Shown piece after piece: positions 7,042 through 14,641 of a stretch of 33,549 nucleotides of DNA. The number at the start of each line of letters is the position of its first letter. Position 1 is the stretch's first letter. The stretch comes from an uncultured Ruminococcus sp. Its GTDB lineage: Bacteria > Bacillota > Clostridia > Oscillospirales > Acutalibacteraceae. The stretch lies in assembly GCA_902765625.1 (NCBI GenBank), contig CACXAO010000016.1:1-33549 (forward strand), in the 5' to 3' direction. Both the position numbers and the translations under genes were made by a program. The notes under the pieces were generated by a model, which saw nothing but the letters and a program-made list of their open reading frames with translations, ran no database searches and was not told where the DNA came from.

Positions 7042-7809
7042 TTACTCCGCAAGGTGCATTTCACCCTGAACGTCGGTGTAATACTCACCCTCGGGAATCA
7101 AATCCTTGATCAAAACGATCTCATACCCCTTCGCCTGTATGCCCTCGATAATCGACGGCAGCGCGGCAGGGGTATTTTTTGCGCCGTTGTGCATGAGGAC
7201 GATCGAGCCGTCGCACACCTTGTCGAGAACGGTCTTGCACATCTGCTCGGGAGTCGGATCCTTCCAGTCCAAGCTGTCAACGTCCCATTGCACGCAGTAC
7301 ATTCCGAGGCTCTTGACCGTTCTCACTACGTCGTTGTTGTAGTCTCCGTAAGGTGCGCGGAACAGGGTAGGCGCGTGACCCGTTATTGCTTCGATCTTGT
7401 CGTTGCACTTCTGAATTTCGGCGGTTTCGCCGTCGATGCTCAGCTGCGGCATGTGCGGATGCGTGTCGCTGTGGTTGCCGATGTCGTGACCTCGGTCGGC
7501 GATCTCCTTAACGTCGTCGGGATAATTGTCAACCCAGTCGCCTACAAGGAAGAACGTTGCCTTGACTCCCTTGTCGTCGAGAATATCGAGAAGCTGATTT
7601 GTTTCCTCGTCGCCCCACGCCGCGTCAAACGAGATCGCGACCTGCTTGCTGTCGGACTGAACGCGGTAAATCGGAACCTCCTTTGGTTCGGCGGCGGTCT
7701 GCACCGCTTTTACCGTTGACGAGATCGCGACCGCTGCGGCGAGCGCGCCGATTATGAAGCAAAACCCCACCGAAGCGATGGTTCGCTTGGTCAGAATAAA
7801 ACATTTCAT
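7042..7809 (-). CDS. pdaB: PdaB-like polysaccharide deacetylase
   Basis: Carbohydrate esterase family 4 (NodB) protein of the PdaB type, which in Bacillus is made during sporulation and acts on cortex or spore-wall glycan. Protein of 255 aa. Residues about 12-33 are a single hydrophobic N-terminal segment. The NodB motifs are FDAAWGDE (61-68), H113 and H117 in NHSDTHPHM, RAPYG (151-155), DWKDP (181-185) and IVLMHNG (H207). The FDAAWGDE form of motif 1, in place of TFDDGP, is typical of PdaB relatives. I chose ATG 7809, with GGAAGGTGAG ending 7 bases upstream; a GTG at 7821 lies inside that ribosome binding site. The site is also the descending arm of a hairpin, see the element at 7811-7848. 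Confidence 0.9.
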   Translation of the reverse strand: MKCFILTKRTIASVGFCFIIGALAAAVAISSTVKAVQTAAEPKEVPIYRVQSDSKQVAISFDAAWGDEETNQLLDILDDKGVKATFFLVGDWVDNYPDDVKEIADRGHDIGNHSDTHPHMPQLSIDGETAEIQKCNDKIEAITGHAPTLFRAPYGDYNNDVVRTVKSLGMYCVQWDVDSLDWKDPTPEQMCKTVLDKVCDGSIVLMHNGAKNTPAALPSIIEGIQAKGYEIVLIKDLIPEGEYYTDVQGEMHLAE

Positions 7810-7810
7810 G

Positions 7811-7848
7811 AAAAAACTCACCTTCCGCTAAATTATATGGAAGGTGAG
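7811..7848 (-). terminator. Hairpin plus U6 between cysS and pdaB, overlapping pdaB RBS
   Basis: On the minus strand CTCACCTTCC (7848-7839), a 12-base loop and GGAAGGTGAG (7826-7817) form a perfect 10-bp stem, followed by six U residues (7816-7811) and then C-ATG of pdaB. It therefore has the form of an intrinsic terminator for cysS, but its descending arm is the pdaB Shine-Dalgarno sequence. The loop contains CATATAAT (minus strand 7839-7832), a possible -10 box. Confidence 0.75.
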
Positions 7849-7861
7849 CGTAATTTATTCT
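7832..7861 (-). promoter_or_regulatory. Candidate SigE-type promoter of pdaB
   Basis: Minus strand ATA, 16 bases, CATATAAT. This resembles the SigE pattern (ATA, 16-18 bases, CATACAHT) with one mismatch in the -10. There is no acceptable sigma-A -35 at 17 bases. A start near 7825 would fall inside the descending arm of the hairpin. The match is short, so confidence is low. Confidence 0.35.
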
Positions 7862-7864
7862 ATA

Positions 7865-9271
7865 TTATTTTTCGATTGACCAGCTTACGCCGTCCTTGGT
7901 GTCGAGGAGAACGACGTGCATTTCCTTGAGCTTGTCGCGGATAGCGTCGGCAGTAGCCCAGTCCTTGGCGGCTCTTGCCTCCGCACGCTTTGAGATAAGC
8001 GCTTCAACCTCGGCGGTGAGGGAATCGTCAGCGCCGTTGTCTGCAGCTTCGCCGGCTGTGAGCAGGTCGAGCGAGAGAACCTTGTCGAGCTCGCCGATCA
8101 CATAGCGCTTGGTCGCGCCGTTTGTATCAGACTTGAGCACGTCGTAAAGACTTGTCAGACCGAGCGAGGTGTTGAGGTCGTTGTCGAGAGCTTCCCTGAA
8201 GGACGCGATAAGCTCCTCCGCCTTTGCGCCGTCAACCTCGCCCTCGTCGGGGATAGCCGCAATGCGCTTTGTCAGCTTCTCGTATGCGGTCGCGGTGTTG
8301 TCGAGGCTCTCGTAGGTGAAGGTGAGCGGCTTGCGGTAGTGGCTCTGCAGGCAGAACATGCGGTAAACAACGGGGTTGTAGCCCTTTTCCTCGAGGAGCG
8401 ACACGGTCAGGAAACCACCCTTTGACTTGCTCATCTTGCCGCGCGCGTCGAGCAGATGGAGCACGTGGAACCAGTAGTTGCACCACTTGTGACCGAGGAA
8501 GGACTCCGACTGCGCGATCTCGTTTGTGTGATGGGGGAAAGCGTTGTCGACGCCGCCGCAGTGGATGTCGAGGTACTCGCCGTTGTGCTTGTAGCTGATG
8601 CAGGAGCACTCGATGTGCCATCCGGGATAACCCAGACCCCACGGCGACTCCCATTTAAGCTCCTGCGAATCGAACTTCGACTTGGTGAACCAGAGCACGA
8701 AGTCGGTCTTGTTTCTCTTGTTTTCGTCCTCCTCAACGCTGTCGCGGACGCCCACGGCGAGGTCGTCCTCGTTCATGTTGCCGAAAACGTAGTAGGTGTC
8801 GAGCTTTGAGGTGTCGAAGTACACGTTGCCGCCGGCGATGTAGGCGTAGCCCTTTTCGAGCAGGACGGAGATCATATGGATAAACTCTTCGATACAGTTG
8901 GTCGCAGGCTCAACCACGTCGGGACGCTTGATGTTGAGCTTCTCGCAGTCCGAGAAGAACGCGTCGGTGTAGAACTTCGCGATTTCGAGAACGGTCTTGT
9001 GCTCACGTTTTGCGCCGGCGATCATCTTGTCCTCGCCGGTGTCGGCGTCGCTCGAGAGGTGGCCTACGTCGGTGATGTTCATAACGCGGTTAACGTCGTA
9101 GCCTGCAAAGCGCAGGTATTTTTCGAGCACGTCCTCCATGATGTAGGTGCGGAGGTTGCCGATGTGAGCGTAATGGTAGACGGTGGGGCCGCAGGTGTAC
9201 ATGTTGACCTTTTTGCCGTTGTGGGGAATGAATTCCTGCTTAGTCTGTCCGAGAGAGTTATATAAAATCAT
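7865..9271 (-). CDS. cysS: Cysteinyl-tRNA synthetase
   Basis: Class I aminoacyl-tRNA synthetase that charges tRNA-Cys in the cytoplasm. The 468-aa protein has the normal length. The N-terminal Rossmann fold carries TCGPTVY (C27, a zinc ligand) and the HIGH variant YAHIGN (residues 34-39). GWHIECSC supplies further zinc ligands. GKMSKSKGG near residue 279 is the KMSKS loop, and the C-terminal region is the helical DALR anticodon domain (RAEARAAKDWATADAIRDKL). The ATG at 9271 is 3 bases downstream of the cysE stop, so the two genes are cotranscribed, a common pairing of cysteine synthesis with its use. No T-box-like leader is present because the gene lies inside an operon. Confidence 0.97.
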   Translation of the reverse strand: MILYNSLGQTKQEFIPHNGKKVNMYTCGPTVYHYAHIGNLRTYIMEDVLEKYLRFAGYDVNRVMNITDVGHLSSDADTGEDKMIAGAKREHKTVLEIAKFYTDAFFSDCEKLNIKRPDVVEPATNCIEEFIHMISVLLEKGYAYIAGGNVYFDTSKLDTYYVFGNMNEDDLAVGVRDSVEEDENKRNKTDFVLWFTKSKFDSQELKWESPWGLGYPGWHIECSCISYKHNGEYLDIHCGGVDNAFPHHTNEIAQSESFLGHKWCNYWFHVLHLLDARGKMSKSKGGFLTVSLLEEKGYNPVVYRMFCLQSHYRKPLTFTYESLDNTATAYEKLTKRIAAIPDEGEVDGAKAEELIASFREALDNDLNTSLGLTSLYDVLKSDTNGATKRYVIGELDKVLSLDLLTAGEAADNGADDSLTAEVEALISKRAEARAAKDWATADAIRDKLKEMHVVLLDTKDGVSWSIEK

Positions 9272-9274
9272 TGC

Positions 9275-9913
9275 TTACTCCTTGCTTTTCAATTCTTTGA
9301 TTTCGTTTTGAAGAGTGTCTATGCGCTGCTCAAGCCTGCAAAGCGCCTGAGCCACAGGGTCGGAAATGTGAATCTGGTCAAGCATTTCGCTTCGCACTCC
9401 GTTGACCTTTACAATCCTCGCGGGAACGCCGACTGCCGTTGAGTTCGGCGGAACCTCGCTGAGCACCACCGCGCCTGCCGCGATACGCGCGTTGTCGCCG
9501 ACCTTGAAGGGTCCGAGAACCTTCGCGCCCGAGCCGACGAGGACGTTGTTGCCGAGGGTGGGGTGGCGTTTTCCGGTTTCCTTGCCGGTGCCGCCGAGGG
9601 TGACGTTCTGATAAATCGTGCAGTTGTCGCCGACGACGGTGGTTTCGCCGATAACGACGCCCATGCCGTGGTCTATAAACACACCCTTGCCGATCTGCGC
9701 GGCAGGGTGGATTTCAATTCCTGTTTTATGCCTGCTGCGCTGAGATATCCAGCGGGCGATAAATGGATGTCCGTGTTTCAGAAACCAGTGCGCGCGTCGG
9801 TGGGAGCGAATCGCCTTGAAGCCCGAGTAGAGGAAGATTACCTCCCATTTGCTGCGGGCGGCAGGGTCGCGCTCAAGCACGGCGCTGATATCCGATTTTA
9901 GGGTTTCGAACAA
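9275..9913 (-). CDS. cysE: Serine O-acetyltransferase
   Basis: Acetylates serine with acetyl-CoA, the first step of cysteine synthesis. The 212-aa protein is the short Bacillota form, lacking much of the N-terminal helical region of the 273-aa enterobacterial enzyme. The left-handed beta-helix is seen as hexapeptide repeats from about residue 65 to 165 (IHPAAQIGKGVFIDHG, VVIGETTVVGDN, NNVLVGSGAKVLGPFKVGDN). D81-H82 in FIDHG are the expected catalytic pair, and GGTGKETGKRHP is the flexible active-site loop. A C-terminal coiled coil (RLEQRIDTLQNEIKELKSKE) follows. It lies 15 bases after pgsA and directly before cysS. Confidence 0.96.
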   Translation of the reverse strand: MFETLKSDISAVLERDPAARSKWEVIFLYSGFKAIRSHRRAHWFLKHGHPFIARWISQRSRHKTGIEIHPAAQIGKGVFIDHGMGVVIGETTVVGDNCTIYQNVTLGGTGKETGKRHPTLGNNVLVGSGAKVLGPFKVGDNARIAAGAVVLSEVPPNSTAVGVPARIVKVNGVRSEMLDQIHISDPVAQALCRLEQRIDTLQNEIKELKSKE

Positions 9914-9928
9914 AAAATCACATCCTGA

Positions 9929-10531
9929 TTATTTTTCCGAGATAAAGTGCTTGTTCTGAACGAGGTAAATAACGCCCGAAATGACGGCGAAAACGGTGGA
10001 AATCCAGATAAGAACCTCGCCTGCCCAGAAAAGGCACTGATTTAACGTTGCGCTGAAAACCGCGTCCTGAGCAACGGAAGCCGGCAGAAGCATGAGAATG
10101 ATCTCATAAGCCGCGCGGAAAACGATGATCGCGATGATGGCGACCATCTGAGTGACGGTCTTGACCTTGCCCCACATATTGGCGGCGATGACCTCGCCCT
10201 TGGCGGCGGCGATCAGCCTGATAGAGGTTACGGAGAACTCGCGTAACAGCACGATGATAACCGCGGCGCAGTCGCACCATCCGAGCTGGATAAAGCACAG
10301 CAGCGCGGAGAGCACGAGGATTTTGTCAGCCAACGGGTCGGCGAACTTGCCGAAGTCGGTGATAAGGTTCCTTTTGCGCGCGATCTTGCCGTCGAGCAGG
10401 TCGGTTATCGAAGCCGCGATAAACAGCAGCAGCGCGGCTATATTGTGAAACGGGAAGGGAATCAGCAGCGCCGCCACGAAAAACGGCACCAGAATAATCC
10501 TGCCCAATGTCAGTTTATTCGGTAAATTCAT
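9929..10531 (-). CDS. pgsA: CDP-diacylglycerol--glycerol-3-phosphate 3-phosphatidyltransferase
   Basis: Membrane enzyme that forms phosphatidylglycerol phosphate, the committed step to phosphatidylglycerol and cardiolipin. The 200-aa protein has the CDP-alcohol phosphatidyltransferase signature D-G-x2-A-R-x8-G-x3-D-x3-D: D47-G48, A51-R52, G61, D65 and D69. Four or five hydrophobic segments are visible (ILVPFFVAALLIPF, IAALLLFIAASI, LVLSALLCFI, and two near the C-terminus). It sits 13 bases after rimO; rimO-pgsA adjacency is common in Clostridia. Confidence 0.96.
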   Translation of the reverse strand: MNLPNKLTLGRIILVPFFVAALLIPFPFHNIAALLLFIAASITDLLDGKIARKRNLITDFGKFADPLADKILVLSALLCFIQLGWCDCAAVIIVLLREFSVTSIRLIAAAKGEVIAANMWGKVKTVTQMVAIIAIIVFRAAYEIILMLLPASVAQDAVFSATLNQCLFWAGEVLIWISTVFAVISGVIYLVQNKHFISEK

Positions 10532-10544
10532 AATCGTTACCCGC

Positions 10545-11876
10545 TTAATCTATCATTGTGCCTACGGGGTCGCAGCCGAGGTAGTCGTCAATCCTAACGC
10601 GAACAAATTCGCCTGCCTTGGGCTTTCTGTCGCCGCAGGTGAAGAATACGCAGCCGTCGACCTCGGGCGCGTCGGCGTAGCTTCTGCCGAAGAAGCACTC
10701 GGCGATCCTGTCAAAGCCCTCGCAAAGCACCTCAAGCTCCCTGCCGATCAGGCTTTCGCAGTATTCAGCCATAACGGTCTGCTGCTGCTCCATGATTATG
10801 TCGGCGCGGTTTTGCTTGACCTCTTCGTCGATCTGGCCGGGGAAGTCAGCCGCCGGGGTGTCCTCCTCCTGAGAGTAGGCAAAGCAGCCTAAGCGCTCAA
10901 AGCGGATGTCGTCGGCAAACTGCGCAAGCTCCTCAAACTGTTCCTCGCTTTCGCCGGGGAAGCCGGTGATGAAGGTGGTGCGGATAACAACGCCGGGGAT
11001 TTTCTCCCTCAGCTTTTTGAGAAGCGCGGTAAGGCTTTCGAGGTCTCCGCGGCGGTTCATGCGGCGGAGGATATCTCCGTTGCAGTGCTGCAGAGGCAGG
11101 TCAATATATTTGCAAATCTTATCCTCCTGCGCGATAACGTCGATCAGCTCGTCGGTCACGCGGTCGGGATAACAGTATAATACTCTGATCCAGTGAAGCT
11201 CCCTGATTTCACAAAGCTTTTTCAGCAGCTCCGGGAGCATGAGCCTGCCGTAAATGTCCTCGCCGTAGCGCGTGGTGTCCTGCGCGATAACGTTGAGCTC
11301 TCTCACGCCGTTGCCGGCGAGCTGACGAGCCTCGGTGAGAACGTCCTCCATGGTGCGGCTGCGGAATCCGCCGCGAATCAGCGGAATGGCGCAGTATGTA
11401 CATCGGTTGTCGCAGCCGTCCGAAACCTTGAGGTAGGCGGTGTATTTGGGAGTGGACTGAACTCTGCCGCCGTTGAGAGGCAGGTCGAGCTTGTCGGGGA
11501 ACAGCTCGGTTTTCTTGTTGTTGAGCGCGTCGAGCACAACGTCCGCGATATTCGCGTTTGCGCCGATACCGATTGCCGCGTCAACCTCGTAGAGTTGCTT
11601 GGTGATCTCGTTCTGATATCTCTGCGCAAGGCAGCCCGTAACGATGATCGCCTTGATTTTACCCTCGCGTTTGAGAGCACCCAGTTCAATGATTTCGTCG
11701 ATGCTCTCCTGCTTGGCGGATTCAATAAAACCGCAGGTGTTCACGATAACCGCGTCTGCGTCAGCCGGGTCGTTCACGATCGTAAAACCGCGTTCCTTTA
11801 AGTTGTAGAGAAGCATTTCGGCGTCAACCTGATTTTTGGCGCAGCCGAGCGATACAATGCCTGCCTTGTAATTCAT
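10545..11876 (-). CDS. rimO: Ribosomal protein S12 methylthiotransferase RimO
   Basis: Radical-SAM enzyme that adds a methylthio group to an aspartate of ribosomal protein S12. Protein of 443 aa. The N-terminal UPF0004 domain has three cluster cysteines: C12 (SLGCAKNQ), C48 (NTCGFI) and C82 (TGCLAQ). The radical-SAM domain has the C-x3-C-x2-C motif at C155, C159 and C162 (DGCDNRCTYC). A TRAM domain forms the C-terminus (LCEGFDRIAECFFGRSYADA to the end). The sequence SLGCAKNQVD and the GFIESAKQES segment favour RimO over the tRNA enzyme MiaB. Upstream recX is 72 bases away across a gap containing a short hairpin. Confidence 0.96.
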   Translation of the reverse strand: MNYKAGIVSLGCAKNQVDAEMLLYNLKERGFTIVNDPADADAVIVNTCGFIESAKQESIDEIIELGALKREGKIKAIIVTGCLAQRYQNEITKQLYEVDAAIGIGANANIADVVLDALNNKKTELFPDKLDLPLNGGRVQSTPKYTAYLKVSDGCDNRCTYCAIPLIRGGFRSRTMEDVLTEARQLAGNGVRELNVIAQDTTRYGEDIYGRLMLPELLKKLCEIRELHWIRVLYCYPDRVTDELIDVIAQEDKICKYIDLPLQHCNGDILRRMNRRGDLESLTALLKKLREKIPGVVIRTTFITGFPGESEEQFEELAQFADDIRFERLGCFAYSQEEDTPAADFPGQIDEEVKQNRADIIMEQQQTVMAEYCESLIGRELEVLCEGFDRIAECFFGRSYADAPEVDGCVFFTCGDRKPKAGEFVRVRIDDYLGCDPVGTMID

Positions 11877-11922
11877 ATGCGTCAGTCCTTGAAAATATTT
11901 TAGTGGTCAGTTGATATGCGGC

Positions 11923-11941
11923 GACAGGGCTTGTCCCCGTC
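11923..11941. other. Short hairpin in the recX-rimO gap
   Basis: GACAGGG (11923-11929) pairs with CCCCGTC (11935-11941), seven pairs including one G-U. There is no U tract on either side, so it is not a standard terminator; it might stabilise or attenuate the recX-rimO transcript. Confidence 0.3.
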
Positions 11942-11948
11942 AGGATTA

Positions 11949-12542
11949 TCAGTACTCATTAAGCACAGCCTTAATGTCATCCCAGCCGTAGCCGAGTCGT
12001 TGAAGGGCGGCTGTGGCGCGGCGGCGGATTTTTTCGTCCTCGATTTTCGGGTATTTACGCTCGATTACCGCCGCGATCTGTTCGCGCTCGTCAACCTCGA
12101 TTTCGTCGAGCGCTTCGTCGATCAGATCGCTTTCAATGCCGCGGCGACGCAGCTCCATAGCCGCGCCGCGCTTGGACATATGCTTTGTAAATATCAGAGT
12201 CTGCGCACAGCGCGATGCGTAGTCGCGGTCGTTGACAAGACCCAGCTCTTCCATGCGCTCAACCGCTTTTTCGGCGGCTTCTCTGTCGCAGGTGCGGCTG
12301 ATTTTGTCGCGCAGCTCCTTTTTTGAGTGGGCGCGGTAGGAGATAAGGCAAAGAGCCTTTTCCTTTGCGCGCCGCTCGTTGCTGCTTTTGATCAGCTCGT
12401 GTAAATCCTCTTCGTCAAGCTCCCTGCCTATGTCGATTCTCTGCTCAAGCAGGGTCTGAGTGTCGAGGTTCATTGCAAATTCGCCGTCTATGTACACCGC
12501 GCTGAATCCCTTGCGGCGCGGGCGAATATCGGTTATTTTCAT
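11949..12542 (-). CDS. recX: Regulatory protein RecX
   Basis: Modulator that binds RecA filaments. The 197-aa protein consists of helical three-helix repeats typical of RecX, with the family patterns CLISYRAHSKKELRDKI, VERMEELGLVNDRDYA and MSKRGAAMELRRRGI. Its ATG overlaps the last base of the recA stop codon (TAATG), indicating translational coupling to recA. The N-terminal DIRPRRKGFSAVYIDGEF stretch is the usual RecX lead-in in Clostridia. Confidence 0.93.
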   Translation of the reverse strand: MKITDIRPRRKGFSAVYIDGEFAMNLDTQTLLEQRIDIGRELDEEDLHELIKSSNERRAKEKALCLISYRAHSKKELRDKISRTCDREAAEKAVERMEELGLVNDRDYASRCAQTLIFTKHMSKRGAAMELRRRGIESDLIDEALDEIEVDEREQIAAVIERKYPKIEDEKIRRRATAALQRLGYGWDDIKAVLNEY

Positions 12543-13690
12543 TATTCTTCAACCATGATGTCGATGTTGACGGGCTTTGATGAGGCAGCCTTTGAGGATG
12601 AAGCCTTCTTTGCCGCGGGCTTTTCCTCGGGAGCCGGTTCCTCAGCCTTGGCTTCCGCAGCGGCGGCAGCCTTAGCCTTTGACTTGGGCATGCTCTTGGC
12701 GTAAAGCTTGTCGATGTTCGCCCAAAGCTCGTCCTCGATCTGCTTTGCAAGCTCGGGGTCGGTTCTGAACAGCTCCTTGACCTTGTCGCGGCCCTGTCCG
12801 AGACGCTGGGTCTTGTAGCTGAACCACGCGCCTGCCTTCTGTACGACCTCAGCCTCAACAGCCATATCGAGCAGCTCGCCCTCGCGCGAAATGCCCTCGC
12901 CGTACATGATGTCGAACTCCGCTACCTTGAAGGGCGGCGCAAGCTTGTTTTTAACGACCTTTGCCTTGGTGTGGTTGCCGACGATCTCGCCGTTGACCTT
13001 GATAGCCTCGCCCTTGCGGATTTCAATGCGGACGGAGCTGTAGAACTTGAGCGCGCGGCCGCCGGTGGTTACCTCGGGGTTGCCGTAGATAACGCCGACC
13101 TTTTCGCGCAGCTGGTTGATAAAGATAGCCACGCAGTTGCTCTTGTTGATAGCTCCGGCGAGCTTTCTGAGCGCCTGCGACATAAGACGGGCGTGCAGAC
13201 CGACGTGGCTGTCGCCCATTTCGCCTTCGATTTCAGCCTTGGGAACGAGAGCCGCTACGGAGTCGATAACGATAACGTCGATCGCGCCGCTTCGGATAAG
13301 ACCCTCTGCGATTTCGAGCGCGTCCTCGCCGGTGTCGGGCTGGGAAACGAGAAGCTCGTTGATGTTTACTCCCAGAGCCTCGGCGTAAACGGGGTCGAGC
13401 GCGTGCTCAACGTCGATAAACGCGACGTTGCCGCCGTTTTTCTGACCCTCCGCGATGCAGTGCAGCGAAAGGGTGGTTTTACCGGAGGACTCGGGACCGT
13501 AGATCTCCACGATTCTGCCTCTGGGAAGTCCGCCGATGCCGAGAGCGACGTCGAGGGAGAGGGAGCCGGTTGAAATATGCTCCACGTTCATATGTTTATT
13601 TTCGCCGAGACGCATAACTGCGCCCTTGCCGAATTGCTTTTCAAGCTGCTTGATAGCGGTGTCAAGTGCGGTTTGTTTGTCCATTGCCAT
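12542..13690 (-). CDS. recA: Recombinase RecA
   Basis: DNA strand-exchange ATPase and co-protease for SOS induction. About 382 aa. Walker A GPESSGKT lies near residues 65-72, Walker B-like [12 protein letters not shown] follows, then loop L1 [22 protein letters not shown] and loop L2 [20 protein letters not shown]. The C-terminal 50 residues are a Lys/Ala/Glu/Ser-rich tail longer than in many homologues. Of three close in-frame ATGs (13696, 13690, 13684), 13690 is best spaced from GGAGGT (9 bases); 13696 is only 3 bases away. A promoter with a palindrome at the likely transcription start lies upstream, separating it from prmC. It is followed by overlapping recX. Confidence 0.98.
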   Translation of the reverse strand: MAMDKQTALDTAIKQLEKQFGKGAVMRLGENKHMNVEHISTGSLSLDVALGIGGLPRGRIVEIYGPESSGKTTLSLHCIAEGQKNGGNVAFIDVEHALDPVYAEALGVNINELLVSQPDTGEDALEIAEGLIRSGAIDVIVIDSVAALVPKAEIEGEMGDSHVGLHARLMSQALRKLAGAINKSNCVAIFINQLREKVGVIYGNPEVTTGGRALKFYSSVRIEIRKGEAIKVNGEIVGNHTKAKVVKNKLAPPFKVAEFDIMYGEGISREGELLDMAVEAEVVQKAGAWFSYKTQRLGQGRDKVKELFRTDPELAKQIEDELWANIDKLYAKSMPKSKAKAAAAAEAKAEEPAPEEKPAAKKASSSKAASSKPVNIDIMVEE

Positions 13691-13730
13691 TTTCATTTAC
13701 CTCCGTGTCGTGCGTGTCAAATTCCTGTCT

Positions 13731-13740
13731 GAAACGTTTC
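13731..13740. promoter_or_regulatory. Palindrome at the recA transcription start
   Basis: GAAACGTTTC is a perfect 10-bp palindrome beginning about 7 bases downstream of the recA -10. The position suits an operator. It does not match the usual Gram-positive LexA box (GAACN4GTTC). Confidence 0.4.
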
Positions 13741-13746
13741 GGGTAT

Positions 13747-13775
13747 ATTATACTTGAAATCCAAGGAAATTGCAA
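13747..13775 (-). promoter_or_regulatory. Promoter of recA-recX
   Basis: Minus-strand TTGCAA (13775-13770), 17-base spacer, TATAAT (13752-13747). It lies in the 110-base gap between prmC and recA, so recA need not depend on the upstream operon. Confidence 0.7.
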
Positions 13776-13807
13776 TAAAAACGGGCGCAAAAATTCGAAC
13801 AAAATTT

Positions 13808-14641
13808 CTAAATTCTGAGCATTGTCCCAATTATTGCCCTTTGCGTGCCGCCAAAGTCCGTTACGGTGCGGATATTTTTGAATCCGGCGGCTTCCATCAT
13901 CGCGCTTACCGCTTCCGCCTGACCCTCGCCAAGCTCAAACGCAAGCGCGCCGCCGGACTTCAGCTTGCGGCTCCAGTCGCGCACGATCGCCCTGTAAAAG
14001 TCGCAGCCGTCCTTTCCTCCGTCGAGAGCCATGGCAGGCTCAAACTGAACCTCCGCCTGAAGCTGCGGCAGCTCGCGCGACGGGATATACGGCGGATTCG
14101 ATACTATCAGATCGAAGCTTTCGTCCGCGAAACGACGGTGACAGGTGAGTACGTCGTCCCTCAGCGCGTCTGTGTTACTGTTGCTAATATTCTTTTTCAG
14201 AAAATAAAACGCCTTTTCGCTCAGCTCAACGGCTGTTACTTCGGCTCCCGCGAATTTTTCGAGAGCAAGCGCAATCGCACCGCTGCCGGAGCAGAGGTCT
14301 GCGCATTTGGCGTTATTCTTGTTTTTGAGAAAATCAAGGCAGAGATTCAGCACGACCTCGGTGTCGTCGCGCGGAATAAGCACGCCTTCGCCTACCTGCA
14401 GCTCAATGCCGCAGAAGCTCCAGCTGCCGAGAATGTACTGCAAGGGCTCGTTTTTCAGCCGTCTGCAAATCATCCCGTCAAGCTCGTCCTGCCTTTTAAA
14501 TTCGTCGCCCCCGTGGGCGAGGAGAGAGGGTCTGCCATAGCCCGTCAGCTTTTCGAGCATGCACTGCGCCTCAAACGCCGCGTTTTCGATTCCGCCCTTT
14601 TCAAGCGCGCCGCGGCAGGCAAGGTATGCGTCCTTTAACAT
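13808..14641 (-). CDS. prmC: Release factor glutamine methyltransferase PrmC
   Basis: Methylates the GGQ glutamine of peptide release factors RF1 and RF2. About 277 aa. The N-terminal helical domain ends with EPLQYILGSWSFCGIELQV and VLIPRDDTEVV. The Rossmann fold has DLCSGSGAIALALEK (SAM site) and the catalytic NPPY (about residue 182-185, within IVSNPPYIPS). The start is either ATG 14641, inside the last codons region of the DUF1385 gene, or GTG 14647; neither has a clear ribosome binding site, so translation probably follows from the upstream gene by coupling. The DUF1385-prmC pair is conserved in many Bacillota, normally next to prfA; prfA is absent here and recA follows. Confidence 0.95.
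   Translation of the reverse strand: MLKDAYLACRGALEKGGIENAAFEAQCMLEKLTGYGRPSLLAHGGDEFKRQDELDGMICRRLKNEPLQYILGSWSFCGIELQVGEGVLIPRDDTEVVLNLCLDFLKNKNNAKCADLCSGSGAIALALEKFAGAEVTAVELSEKAFYFLKKNISNSNTDALRDDVLTCHRRFADESFDLIVSNPPYIPSRELPQLQAEVQFEPAMALDGGKDGCDFYRAIVRDWSRKLKSGGALAFELGEGQAEAVSAMMEAAGFKNIRTVTDFGGTQRAIIGTMLRI

Noticed and set aside
9914-9928. Possible T-box leader for cysE-cysS
   Set aside because: Only 15 bases separate pgsA and cysE and 3 bases separate cysE and cysS; no room for a T-box.
13797-13808. GAAC-AAAA-TTTC as a LexA box for recA
   Set aside because: One mismatch in the core, and it lies upstream of the -35 against the prmC stop rather than near the start site.
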